Assembly (NCBI RefSeq): GCF_000225505.1 | Contig: NZ_BACI01000100.1 | Coordinates: forward strand, 1-64,000 | Direction of reading: 5' to 3' | Length of the DNA stretch: 64,000 nucleotides | From: Gordonia alkanivorans NBRC 16433 | GTDB lineage: Bacteria > Actinomycetota > Actinomycetes > Mycobacteriales > Mycobacteriaceae | In this document: piece by piece, positions 26,364 through 34,148 of the stretch | Position numbering within the stretch: the stretch's first letter is position 1 | Layout: each line of letters opens with the position of its first letter | Made by a program: the position numbers and the translations under genes | Notes under the pieces: generated by a model | Databases searched by the model: none | Seen by the model: the letters and a program-made list of their open reading frames with translations, nothing else | What the model was told of the DNA's origin: nothing

Positions 26364-26421
26364 TGCTCCAGGCTAGACGAGGGCTCAAATCGGTCGCAGT
26401 CTTCTCGGTAGCCTGTCGGAC

Positions 26422-27012
26422 GTGACTGAAGCGGTGACCGACCTCGTCGGGAAACATCTCCGGGATCGGCTGGGCGCCGAACCACAGCGGGCGTCGGTGA
26501 CGTTCCTCGGCGTCGAGCCCATCGATGTACTGCGATTCGTGCTCGGCGATGAAGCCCCCGATGAACTGGTCTATGTGACGTCCGGTTGCGCACGCCATCC
26601 GATGGCGGACCCGACCGATCTCCACGCCGATCCGGTGAAAGGGCCGCGGGCCGAACTCGTGGTCCGGATGCGCGCGGGCTCGCCGCTCCCGGGCCTGCAC
26701 AAGCGCTTGGCGACGCTGGCGGCCGCGCCGGCGGTCGAGGGACTGATCCTCGACGCCGACGCCCTTGTCGATCTGGGCGAACCGCTGTGGGACGGTGCCA
26801 CCTGCACCGCGGTGTTGTTGTCCGCCGATGAACTCGGGGAGGTCGAGCTGCCCGACCCGATGGACCCCGTCCGTCTGCTCCGGGCGGTGCCGATCACCGC
26901 GAACGAGGCGGCCTGGGTGCGGCTCAAGGGCGCCGACGCTCTTCGCGACGCGTGGCGGGAGGCCGACATCGACGTGACCGAGCCGAATCGGGCCTCGGCC
27001 ACGCCCGGCTGA
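26422..27012 (+). CDS. Suppressor-of-fused (SUFU) domain protein
   Basis: A 196-residue protein matching the bacterial SUFU domain family: VTFLGVEPIDVLRF, LVYVTSGCARHPM near residues 50-62, ELVVRMRAG and VEGLILDADALVDLGEPLW, ending with a TANEAAWVRLKGADAL motif. The animal SUFU protein restrains Hedgehog signalling; in bacteria the domain is widespread, often near toxin-immunity genes, but this copy has no toxin neighbour. Its function is unknown. The GTG at 26422 starts 58 bases from the divergent metallophosphoesterase. Confidence 0.75.
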   Translation: MTEAVTDLVGKHLRDRLGAEPQRASVTFLGVEPIDVLRFVLGDEAPDELVYVTSGCARHPMADPTDLHADPVKGPRAELVVRMRAGSPLPGLHKRLATLAAAPAVEGLILDADALVDLGEPLWDGATCTAVLLSADELGEVELPDPMDPVRLLRAVPITANEAAWVRLKGADALRDAWREADIDVTEPNRASATPG

Positions 27013-27048
27013 GGTTTCACGATCGCTGCCCGCGGGAACGATGCACTG

Positions 27049-27822
27049 GTGACGCTGACATCCGCATCGCCCGCAACGCCGCGGGCCCCCCTCGCCACCC
27101 CCGGGGTCGCCGCCTCTTCGGTCGGCGAGGTCTATCTGCCACAGCAGGACACCGAACTACTCATCGACATGGTGCGTTCGCTGGGCGTGGACGGCAAGAG
27201 CGTCCTCGACCTGTGTACCGGTAGTGGTGCGATAGCGATCGCCGCCGCCCGCCGGGGCGCAGCCGAGGTCACCGCCGTCGACGCCTCCGCCGATGCGGTT
27301 GCCTACGCTCGCCGAGCGGCGGTGACGGCAGGGGTGTCCATCACCGTCGAACACGGTGATCTGACGCGCCACGTCGGTGAGTACGACGTCGTGACCTGCA
27401 ATCCGCCCTACGTGCCGACGCCCCCGGTCGACGATCCCCGGTACCACCCGGCGGGACCGTCGCACGCGTGGGACGCGGGCCTCGACGGACGGGCCGTGCT
27501 GGATCTCCTGTGCGCGCACGTCCCGACGTTGTTGCGTCCCGGCGGAACGTTCCTGCTGGTGCACTCCGAGTTCGCCGACGAGGAGGCATCGCTGCGGGGT
27601 CTTCGGGCCGGCGGTCTGCACGCCGAGGTCGTCTCGGAACGCTTCATCCCGTTCGGCCCGGTCATGACCGCTCGCGCCGGGTGGCTCGAGGAACGCGGAC
27701 TGCTCGAGCGCGGATGCCGCGTCGAACGACTGGTCGGGATCGCTGCCGTCGCCCCGGGCGAACTGAAGGTCGACGGGAGCCGGTCAGAGGGTCACACTGC
27801 TGGTGCGGAGCATTCGGCATGA
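27049..27822 (+). CDS. HemK-type (N5-glutamine-like) SAM methyltransferase
   Basis: A 257-residue class I methyltransferase. It has VYLPQQDTELLIDM, the SAM loop DLCTGSGAIAI (about 55-65), VDASADAVAYARR and the catalytic NPPY box in VTCNPPYVPTP, which is the mark of HemK/PrmC/MTQ2-type amide or adenine methyltransferases. It lacks the N-terminal helical domain of PrmC, so release factors are not a safe target; Mtq2-like or small-molecule substrates are possible. The GTG at 27049 starts 36 bases after the SUFU gene, and the end overlaps the CDGSH gene by ATGA. Confidence 0.85.
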   Translation: MTLTSASPATPRAPLATPGVAASSVGEVYLPQQDTELLIDMVRSLGVDGKSVLDLCTGSGAIAIAAARRGAAEVTAVDASADAVAYARRAAVTAGVSITVEHGDLTRHVGEYDVVTCNPPYVPTPPVDDPRYHPAGPSHAWDAGLDGRAVLDLLCAHVPTLLRPGGTFLLVHSEFADEEASLRGLRAGGLHAEVVSERFIPFGPVMTARAGWLEERGLLERGCRVERLVGIAAVAPGELKVDGSRSEGHTAGAEHSA

Positions 27823-28061
27823 CCCTGGAGGACGTCACCGTGGCGCAGACCGAGAACGGCGCGGGCGCCGAACGCACCGCGGTACGGGTGGTACGCGGGG
27901 GACCGGTGCTCGTCGAAGGACCGGTCGACATCGAACTGCCCGACGGCTGTCACGTGCAGTCCGACCGGTTCATGGTGGCCATCTGCGCGTGCGGGCGCAG
28001 CAAGAACTACCCGCTGTGCGACACGAGCCACCGCAAGCGCCGCAGGCGCGCAGCGGACTGA
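27819..28061 (+). CDS. CDGSH iron-sulfur domain protein
   Basis: An 80-residue protein that should bind one 2Fe-2S cluster through three cysteines and a histidine. The motif is complete in the C-terminal half: C-A-C-G-R-S-K-N-Y-P-L-C-D-T-S-H, with the family Cys-x-Cys-x9-Cys-x3-His spacing. The basic end KRRRRAAD and the ELPDGCHVQSDR lead are also typical. Such proteins transfer electrons or clusters. The ATG at 27819 lies within the ATGA overlap with the methyltransferase gene, so the two are translated together. It ends 16 bases from the convergent diiron-type oxidase, a possible redox partner (inference). Confidence 0.85.
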   Translation: MTLEDVTVAQTENGAGAERTAVRVVRGGPVLVEGPVDIELPDGCHVQSDRFMVAICACGRSKNYPLCDTSHRKRRRRAAD

Positions 28062-28077
28062 TTCTCTCGGAATTCCC

Positions 28078-29118
28078 CTAAACGCCGGGGAAGGCGCTCT
28101 CGCCGCGTTCCCACGCACTCATCACGTGCGTCTCGAGCGCGTCTTCCACGAACAAGAACGCGCGGATTCCGAAGATCACGTCGGCCTCGGCACTCGGGTC
28201 CTGCCGGACCAGGTCGCCGACGACGTCGGTGCGCAGGATCTGCTCGTGCACCGCGTCGGCCTCGACGTGTTCGCGGTAGAAGTGCCGGCACGCCTCGGGC
28301 GCGTGGAGCCGTTCGAGTCCGGCGAGGAGTCGCTGGGAACCGGGCGACGAGGTGATCTCGGTGGCCGCGAGATGACCCACCGCTGCACCGCGGTAGCGAC
28401 GGTGGAGACCGAAGAGCGACATGAGGTTCACCGGCGTCAGGGCGGCGGCGGGGACGGTGTCGAGGTAGCCGAGGTAATCGGCGGACAGGTCCGACGCGCG
28501 GAGCAGGTCGGCGAAGAGCTCCTGGTGGACCGCGCGGCCGCGGCCGCCGCCGAACTCGTCGAACTCGACTGCGACGAACGAAGCCTTGGCCTGCCCGCGG
28601 AGTCGTGGGATGGCCCACGCGTGCGGGTCGGCCTCCTTGAGGTGATACAGCGATCGCAGGGCGAACATCTGCCGGTACTGCTCCCAGGTCCCGTTGTCAC
28701 GGAGGAAGTACGACGCGCCGTCGCCGTCCAGATCCTCGATGCAGAGTTCGTCCATCTCCGACTGCACGGACTGGTTCTCGGCAGCCGCGGGTACGTCGCG
28801 GTGGAGGGCGTCGAGGAATCGTCGCTCGAGACCGGCACGCAGGGACAGCAACGCCGGCTGCCACTCCCACGCGACGTCCACCTCGGCGAAACCGACGTAA
28901 TGCATCTCGTAGGCGATGTACAGGGCCAGCTGGAGGTCGTCCCCATACGGATCGGCGTCGTGCACCACCGCGGGTACATCGGTGACCGATGCCGACTCGG
29001 GATCACTGCTCAGCAGATCGATCACGGCCTGGGACAGCGGACCACGTGCCGGAGGCAGCGTCGGGGTGCGAAAGACCCCGGGAGTGGTCGGATCGGCAGC
29101 GATCGCCTCAGCTGACAC
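28078..29118 (-). CDS. Iron-containing redox enzyme (heme-oxygenase-like diiron oxidase fold)
   Basis: A 346-residue all-helical protein of the heme-oxygenase-like oxidase family (Haem_oxygenas_2). The metal motif H284-x3-D288-x2-H291 in REHVEADAVHEQI is clear, and earlier helices offer ligands in YIAYEMHYVGF and GHLAATEI. Known relatives oxidise amino acids, fatty acids or arginine; the substrate here is unknown. The GTG at 29118 has AGGAGG about 8 bases upstream, which fixes the start over longer frames. It is convergent with the methyltransferase-CDGSH pair. A long frame extending upstream to 29502 runs across the intergenic region into the HhH-GPD gene and is not supported. Confidence 0.8.
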   Translation of the reverse strand: MSAEAIAADPTTPGVFRTPTLPPARGPLSQAVIDLLSSDPESASVTDVPAVVHDADPYGDDLQLALYIAYEMHYVGFAEVDVAWEWQPALLSLRAGLERRFLDALHRDVPAAAENQSVQSEMDELCIEDLDGDGASYFLRDNGTWEQYRQMFALRSLYHLKEADPHAWAIPRLRGQAKASFVAVEFDEFGGGRGRAVHQELFADLLRASDLSADYLGYLDTVPAAALTPVNLMSLFGLHRRYRGAAVGHLAATEITSSPGSQRLLAGLERLHAPEACRHFYREHVEADAVHEQILRTDVVGDLVRQDPSAEADVIFGIRAFLFVEDALETHVMSAWERGESAFPGV

Positions 29119-29239
29119 CAGGGTTCCTCCTCGTCGCGGTCCGCGGCCGGGGCACGGCGCGGATCCTCCCCGGAGTATCCGGAAGCGGAAGTGCTCAAAC
29201 GTGGCGCGCCTGTGACCGTCACCCCAGGATAGGCCGCGT

Positions 29240-29884
29240 CTACGCGGATCGGACCTCGCCGAGCAGGTCCTTGTCGAGGGACGCCCGCACCAGCGCGGCG
29301 GCGAGTACCTCGGGCTTCCCGTCGGCGAGATCCGCGAGACGGCCGGGGTCGTCGGGCAGCCCCAGGTCCTTGGCGGCGGCGCGGGCCCGTTCGTCGAAAT
29401 GCGGTGCGACCCAATCCCACACGGACTGCACCTCGCGCAGGAAGATGTCGGCGCCGACCGGACCGATGCCGGTGAACTCCTGCAACAGCTTCGCGGCGGC
29501 ATCCGAGTCGGGCTCGGCCTTCGCGGCGAGTTCGCGGAGATCCCCGTGGTAGTCGTCGAGGACCTTCCGGCCGGCCTCCCCGAGTCGGGTGGCGGTGCTC
29601 TCGTCGTAGCGCTTGTAGTGTCCGCGGCCCAACGCGTCGACGAGGCTCTGCCACGACGCCCGAGCCATCTTCTCGGGCGTGCGATACCCGGCGGCGAACA
29701 GCTCGCGAGCTGCGGCGACGGCGATGTCGGCGGAGATCCGCGTGCTCAGCAGGAGCGACAGGACCAGGAGTTCGAACAGGGGCGACGGGGTGTCCTTCAG
29801 CGCGATCCCCGCGTCCTCGGCGTAGGTCCGTCCGGCGCGCGCCATCAGGGCCGCGACGGTGGCATCGGTGTCGGTAGTGCTCAT
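29240..29884 (-). CDS. HhH-GPD superfamily base-excision-like protein, atypical
   Basis: A 214-residue protein with the endonuclease III-like fold: PLFELLVLSLLLSTRIS near residue 35-50 and the helix-hairpin-helix FTGIGPVGADIFLRE near 137-151. The lysine that normally follows the hairpin in bifunctional glycosylases is not present, and the protein has no cysteine at all, so there is no iron-sulfur cluster. An Asp remains in APHFDERA. It may bind DNA without cutting or act as a monofunctional enzyme; unknown. The ATG at 29884 starts 88 bases from the next gene. Confidence 0.72.
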   Translation of the reverse strand: MSTTDTDATVAALMARAGRTYAEDAGIALKDTPSPLFELLVLSLLLSTRISADIAVAAARELFAAGYRTPEKMARASWQSLVDALGRGHYKRYDESTATRLGEAGRKVLDDYHGDLRELAAKAEPDSDAAAKLLQEFTGIGPVGADIFLREVQSVWDWVAPHFDERARAAAKDLGLPDDPGRLADLADGKPEVLAAALVRASLDKDLLGEVRSA

Positions 29885-29972
29885 GCCGAGATGACTACCC
29901 GGTGCGGTCACGGGACAATCACGCTCCCGGCGGGTCCGTTCACGTCCGGTCGCCGACAGTCGCGCACCGCGG

Positions 29973-30770
29973 TTACTTGAAGGGGTTGAGTGTGCGACCG
30001 AGGAAGTAGCCGATACGTCCGGGAATGGGGCGCATGGCTGCCGCGGACACCTTGTTGACGACACCGGGGATGCAGACGGGTTTTCCCGCGGAGACCGCAG
30101 CCCAACCTTCCCGGACGACGTCTTCGGGTTGCTGCCACAGGAATCCCGGCAGTCGGTCTGCGGCGTCGCGGGTGCCCATGACGTCATGGAATTCGCTGTG
30201 GGTGAAGCCCGGACACAGTGCTGTCACGTGGATTCCGAATGGCTTGAGCTCCATGTCGAGCGATTGCGACATGTTCAGCACGTAGCTCTTGATCCCGGTG
30301 TAGAGCAGGCCTTCTCCCGGAGGCGACACCGCCGCGAGGGACGACAGGTTCACGATGCGTCCCCAGCGCTGCGCCTTCATGGCGGGTACGACCCGATGGA
30401 TGAGCTCGGTCACCGCGGTCACCATCAGCTGGAGTTCGGCGGCCACCGAGTCCCAGGGGGTGTCGGAGAACTTCGTCCCGGCGGACAGTCCCGCGTTGTT
30501 GACGAGGATGTCGATCGGCATGCCCAGTTCGGCTGCGCGATGGACGATCGCGGCGGGCGCGGCCGGGTCGCTGAGATCGGCCGTGATGATCTCGGCGCGT
30601 ATCCCGTGTTGCCGATGGAGTTCGGATGCCAGCTCGGCGAGTCGGTCCGCGCGTCGCGCCACCAGGATCAGATCGTGGTCCTCGGCGGCGAGGTGTCGGG
30701 CGAAGGCGGTTCCGATTCCCGCGGAGGCGCCGGTTACCAGGGCGGTGCGTCGACGATCGTTCACGGTCAT
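29973..30770 (-). CDS. Short-chain dehydrogenase/reductase, cmrA-like
   Basis: A 265-residue SDR with the NAD(P) loop GASAGIG near residues 14-20, the NNAG motif at ILVNNAGLS, the catalytic serine in VNLSS and the Tyr-x3-Lys pair in YTGIKSYV. After the core comes a hydrophobic or basic C-terminal part (GRIGYFLGRTLNPFK). The overall look recalls CmrA, which reduces a mycolic-acid precursor, but many paralogues exist. The ATG at 30770 overlaps the upstream hydrolase by ATGA, so the two are one operon under the divergent TetR regulator. Substrate unknown. Confidence 0.82.
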   Translation of the reverse strand: MTVNDRRRTALVTGASAGIGTAFARHLAAEDHDLILVARRADRLAELASELHRQHGIRAEIITADLSDPAAPAAIVHRAAELGMPIDILVNNAGLSAGTKFSDTPWDSVAAELQLMVTAVTELIHRVVPAMKAQRWGRIVNLSSLAAVSPPGEGLLYTGIKSYVLNMSQSLDMELKPFGIHVTALCPGFTHSEFHDVMGTRDAADRLPGFLWQQPEDVVREGWAAVSAGKPVCIPGVVNKVSAAAMRPIPGRIGYFLGRTLNPFK

Positions 30771-31681
30771 CGCGGGTCTCCTAAGTGGCGGTCGAGGAAG
30801 CCGATCTGGTGGTCGATGATGGTGTCGAAGTACGGATCGAGATACGGCTCGAAATGGGCGCAGTCGTAGGTGTGGACTTCACCTTTCGGAATCCGACGGG
30901 CGACGGCCTGCGCTTTGTCGATCGGTGTGACGTCGTCCCTCGTGGCGAGCTGGACCAGCACCGGGACATCGATGTCGGCTGCGTGACGGCCGGGGGAGTA
31001 GAAGGGCACCCGCAACGCGATTCGGGCGGCCACGTCGTTCTCCGCAAGCAGTTCCTCACGCATGTCTCCCATGCGTTCGACCTGCTCGTAGGCGCCAGGC
31101 GAGGTCATCATCGCGATGTCGCCGGGGCGCCCGACGGCAGCCATGCGGTACGGCGGCCGTCCCGTCCATGCCCGGACCTGATCGGGTACTCCGGCGAAGA
31201 TCAGGCGGCTCACCAGTGCCGGCGACTGGGAGAACGCCGATGCGGGCCCGCTCACGTGCGGCACCTGGACGATCGCGGCGGCCAGATCGCGGTCGCGGGC
31301 GGCCAGTCTCAGGACGTGACCGCCGGCGAAGGACGTCCCCCACGCCACCACTCGGCCCGTGTCCACGCCGTCGAGACCGCGGACGTAGGCGATCGCGGCA
31401 TCCCAGTCGGCGTGCTGCTTGGCGATGTCGAGAACGCGACGCGGTGAACCCTCGCTCGCACCCCAATGGCGGTAGTCGAAGACGAGCGCGGCATAGCCGG
31501 CCTGGGCGAACCGCGCCGCGTACGCGTCGAGGCGCAGCTCCCGGAATGCGGCGAAACCGTGTGCGAGGACGACGATCGGAGGGTTCTCGACGCCATCGGG
31601 TCGGTAGAGCCAGGCGGCGCACCGGGAGTCGCCCGAACGGAACGTGACATCGGACCGGACGTAACTGAACTGACGTGACAT
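30767..31681 (-). CDS. Alpha/beta-hydrolase
   Basis: A 304-residue hydrolase. The nucleophile elbow GTSFAGG supplies the serine (near 115), the oxyanion-region motif AHGFAAFREL comes at about 40-49, VLVQLATRDDVTP carries the acid, and CAHFEPYLD holds the final histidine. The best guess is an esterase or a dienelactone-like hydrolase. Its ATG at 31681 is followed by an SDR in the same operon. Upstream, towards the divergent TetR gene, lie two TTGAA-TTCAA palindromes, so it is probably repressed by that regulator and induced by a substrate. Confidence 0.8.
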   Translation of the reverse strand: MSRQFSYVRSDVTFRSGDSRCAAWLYRPDGVENPPIVVLAHGFAAFRELRLDAYAARFAQAGYAALVFDYRHWGASEGSPRRVLDIAKQHADWDAAIAYVRGLDGVDTGRVVAWGTSFAGGHVLRLAARDRDLAAAIVQVPHVSGPASAFSQSPALVSRLIFAGVPDQVRAWTGRPPYRMAAVGRPGDIAMMTSPGAYEQVERMGDMREELLAENDVAARIALRVPFYSPGRHAADIDVPVLVQLATRDDVTPIDKAQAVARRIPKGEVHTYDCAHFEPYLDPYFDTIIDHQIGFLDRHLGDPR

Positions 31682-31700
31682 GGGTAAACCTTCGCCGAGT

Positions 31701-31750
31701 ATCTTGAATGGTGTTCAACAAGATAACAGCGTCTTGAATGGCGTTCAAGA
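31701..31750. promoter_or_regulatory. Tandem palindromic operators of the TetR-hydrolase divergon
   Basis: First site: TTGAA (31704-31708), TGGTG, TTCAA (31714-31718), flanked by ATCTTG and CAAGAT. Second site: TCTTGAA (31732-31738), TGGCG, TTCAAGA (31744-31750), a perfect 7-base inverted repeat. The sites are 30 bases apart, about three helical turns. They lie between the two divergent starts, the expected place for TetR operators. Confidence 0.7.
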
Positions 31751-31774
31751 GGATCTGTGGAGGTGACTTTTTCC

Positions 31775-32326
31775 GTGGCGCGGAACAAGAGGCCGCAAGC
31801 CGCCGACGAGAAGCGCGACGAGATAGTCGCCGCCGCGCGGAATCTGTTCATCGAGGGCGGATACGAGGCGACGTCGATGAACAGGTTGGCCAAGGAGGCC
31901 GGCGTCGCGGCCAACACGATCTATTGGTACTTCGACGACAAGGACGATGTACTCGTTGCGGTTCTGTCGGCCGTGATGGCCGACGTCTGGCCCATGTATC
32001 AGGCGGTGTCGGATGAGCCGATCGCCGCTCGGGTGCTGTGGATCGTGCAGCGGTTGACCGAGATGCGTGGTCTGGTGACGACGGTGCATGCCCGCGTACC
32101 GCATTCACCGGCGGTGGCGGAGTGGCACAACAACTTTCACCTGCTCACCGGCAGTCTGTTCCGGGCCGAGTTGGAGGCGGCGGGTGTCTCACCGGAGACC
32201 GTCGACGCCGAGGTGATGATCGCCGTGTTCACCGTGGAGGGGTTGTTGATGCACGCGCGGGACGAGAGTGAGCAACGCTCCGTGTGCGAGACGCTGGCCT
32301 CTCGGTGGCCGTCGACCACCGGTTAG
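31775..32326 (+). CDS. TetR-family transcriptional regulator
   Basis: A 183-residue repressor. The N-terminal helix-turn-helix is EIVAAARNLFIEGGYEATSM (residues about 16-35) followed by LAKEAGVAANTIYWYFDDKDDVL; the ligand domain is variable. I chose the GTG at 31775 because GGAGG at 31759-31763 sits 11 bases upstream; a GTG at 31757 would overlap that ribosome-binding site. It is divergent from the hydrolase/SDR operon and surely binds the tandem palindromes between them (inference). The ligand is unknown, probably a hydrophobic or ester-like molecule handled by the hydrolase. Confidence 0.85.
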   Translation: MARNKRPQAADEKRDEIVAAARNLFIEGGYEATSMNRLAKEAGVAANTIYWYFDDKDDVLVAVLSAVMADVWPMYQAVSDEPIAARVLWIVQRLTEMRGLVTTVHARVPHSPAVAEWHNNFHLLTGSLFRAELEAAGVSPETVDAEVMIAVFTVEGLLMHARDESEQRSVCETLASRWPSTTG

Positions 32327-32351
32327 GCCACGGCACCGTCGGTAACCGGTG
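32317..32351. terminator. Inverted repeat between TetR and corA, possible terminator
   Basis: CACCGGTTA (32317-32325) overlaps the TetR stop and pairs with TAACCGGTG (32343-32351), a perfect 9-base arm around a 17-base loop, between convergent genes. No T-run. Confidence 0.4.
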
Positions 32352-32365
32352 ATCCTGGGGCACTT

Positions 32366-33454
32366 TCAGAGCCAGTGACTGCGACGGAAGACCACGAACA
32401 GGGCGACGCACGTCGCGACCAGAAGGCCGAGGACGAGTGGATAACCCCACGGCTGATGCAGTTCGGGCATGTGGTCGAAGTTCATGCCGTAGATCCCGGC
32501 GACCATCGTCGGCACCGCGGCGATCGCGACCCACGCCGAGATCTTGCGCATGTCGGTGGTCTGCTGGATGCCCACCTTCGCGGCCCCGGCCTGCAGCATG
32601 GAGTTCAGCAGCTCGTCGTACTCCAGGACCCGTTCGATGACGGTCGTGAGGTGATCGGCGACGTCGCGCAGGTGTCGTCGAACCTCCTTGGGCACCAACG
32701 GGTTACCGCTCGCGGTGAGGGTCTGGAGCGGCGTCGAGAGCGGGGTGACCGCGCGCCGGAGTTCGAGCACCTCGCGTCGCAGAAGATAGACCGGGTCGAT
32801 GTCGAGCCAGCGATTCTGTCGGCTGAACACCGATTCCTCGATGGCGGCGACGTCGACGTCCATGCGGTCGGTGACCGCAAGGTAGCTGTCGACGACCTTG
32901 TCGGCCACGGCGTGCAGGACCGCGGTCGGGCCGAGGGCGAGTCGTTCGGGCCGGCTCTCGAGATTCCGTCGCATCCCCGACAACTCGGTGTGCTCACCGT
33001 GGCGCACCGTGATCACGAAATCGGGCCCGGCGAAGACCATGATCTCGCCGGTCTCCACGACCTCGCTGGCCATCGCCATCGACTCGTGTTCGACGTACTG
33101 CACCGTCCTCAGCACCAAGAACTGCGTGTCGTCGTACACCTCGAGTTTCGGCCGCTGATGCGCGTGCACGGCATCCTCGACGACGAGCTCGTGCAGGCCG
33201 AAGGTCGTGCCGACGTCGGTCATCTGGGAGTCATCGGGGGAGTGCAGGCCGACCCAGACGAAACCCTCACCGGATTCGCGGACCTGCGCCAGCGCGTCGC
33301 GGTAGGAGATGTCGCCCGGCTGGCGGTGGCCGTTGAGATAGACCGCGCAGTCGACGACGGCGCGCGACACCGGGGCCCGGTTCTTTCCCGCGGGCGCCGC
33401 GGTGTCACCGCGCGGAGGGAGACCGCGCGGACCGGACCGAGGGATCGTCGCCAC
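32366..33454 (-). CDS. corA: CorA-family magnesium/cobalt transporter
   Basis: CorA is a pentameric channel for Mg2+ (and Co2+) driven by the membrane potential. The 362-residue protein has the large soluble alpha/beta N-domain, a long stalk helix and two C-terminal membrane helices. The signature YGMNF after the first helix (ISAWVAIAAVPTMVAGIYGMNF) is present, followed by the usual acidic turn and a basic end RRSHWL. I took the GTG at 33454; the first residues VATIPRSGPRGLPPRG are disordered. M. tuberculosis corA (Rv1239c, about 366 residues) lies just after sugC; here several genes are inserted between. Divergent from marC. Confidence 0.92.
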   Translation of the reverse strand: MATIPRSGPRGLPPRGDTAAPAGKNRAPVSRAVVDCAVYLNGHRQPGDISYRDALAQVRESGEGFVWVGLHSPDDSQMTDVGTTFGLHELVVEDAVHAHQRPKLEVYDDTQFLVLRTVQYVEHESMAMASEVVETGEIMVFAGPDFVITVRHGEHTELSGMRRNLESRPERLALGPTAVLHAVADKVVDSYLAVTDRMDVDVAAIEESVFSRQNRWLDIDPVYLLRREVLELRRAVTPLSTPLQTLTASGNPLVPKEVRRHLRDVADHLTTVIERVLEYDELLNSMLQAGAAKVGIQQTTDMRKISAWVAIAAVPTMVAGIYGMNFDHMPELHQPWGYPLVLGLLVATCVALFVVFRRSHWL

Positions 33455-33508
33455 GCCTGCCGATGGTACCCGCGGGGCCCGGGCGTGCCTCCCCAGTAGG
33501 ATTCGGCC

Positions 33509-34129
33509 GTGCCTTTCGACGTCACCGTGTACACGACCACGTTGATCACGCTGATCGTCATCATGGACCCGCCGGGACAGATCCCGTTGTTCCTCAGCCT
33601 GGTCGGCCAGCGGTCGCCCGAGTACCGGCGGCGCGCGGCCTGGCAGGCACCCCTCGTGAGCCTCCTGGTGATCAGCGTCTTCGCGATCGGCGGCAAGGCG
33701 ATCCTGAACTATCTGCACATCGGCATCCCGGCGCTCCAGGGCGCGGGCGGACTGCTCCTGCTGCTGGTCGCGCTGCAACTCCTCACCGGATTGGGCAACG
33801 CCGGCAACCCGAAGGCGTCCGACGACGTCAACGTGGCGCTCGTGCCGCTGGGCACCCCGCTGCTCGCCGGACCGGGCGCCATCGCCGCGGTCATCGTGCA
33901 GGTCAGCAGCGTCGACGGGGAGGCCGCCGGCTACCTGGCCATCGCGGCCGCGATCATCAGCGTGCACATCGTGGTGATGCTGGTGCTCCGGTACTCGACG
34001 GTTCTGATCCGCGTACTCGGCGTCGGCGGTATCACCCTGCTGGCCAAGATCGCCGGTCTGCTGCTCGCCGCGATCGCCGTCCAGCTCATCGCGAGCTCGA
34101 TCATGGGCTTCATCGCCGAGGGTGTCTGA
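33509..34129 (+). CDS. MarC-family integral membrane protein
   Basis: A 206-residue protein with six hydrophobic helices and the MarC/NAAT pattern: TLITLIVIMDPPGQIPLFLSL near the start, then LQGAGGLLLLLVALQLL and the second half repeat VALVPLGTPLLAGPGAI. The family was once called multiple antibiotic resistance; some archaeal or Pyrococcus members carry neutral amino acids, but the general role is unsettled. The GTG at 33509 is 54 bases from the divergent corA. The next gene begins about 20 bases after its stop and is likely co-transcribed. Confidence 0.85.
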   Translation: MPFDVTVYTTTLITLIVIMDPPGQIPLFLSLVGQRSPEYRRRAAWQAPLVSLLVISVFAIGGKAILNYLHIGIPALQGAGGLLLLLVALQLLTGLGNAGNPKASDDVNVALVPLGTPLLAGPGAIAAVIVQVSSVDGEAAGYLAIAAAIISVHIVVMLVLRYSTVLIRVLGVGGITLLAKIAGLLLAAIAVQLIASSIMGFIAEGV

Positions 34130-34148
34130 AGCCAGTGGGCCAGAACAG

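Noticed and set aside
29119-29502. Longer N-terminus for the diiron-type oxidase
   Set aside because: The extra sequence overlaps the HhH-GPD gene and lacks a ribosome-binding site, while AGGAGG stands before the GTG at 29118.
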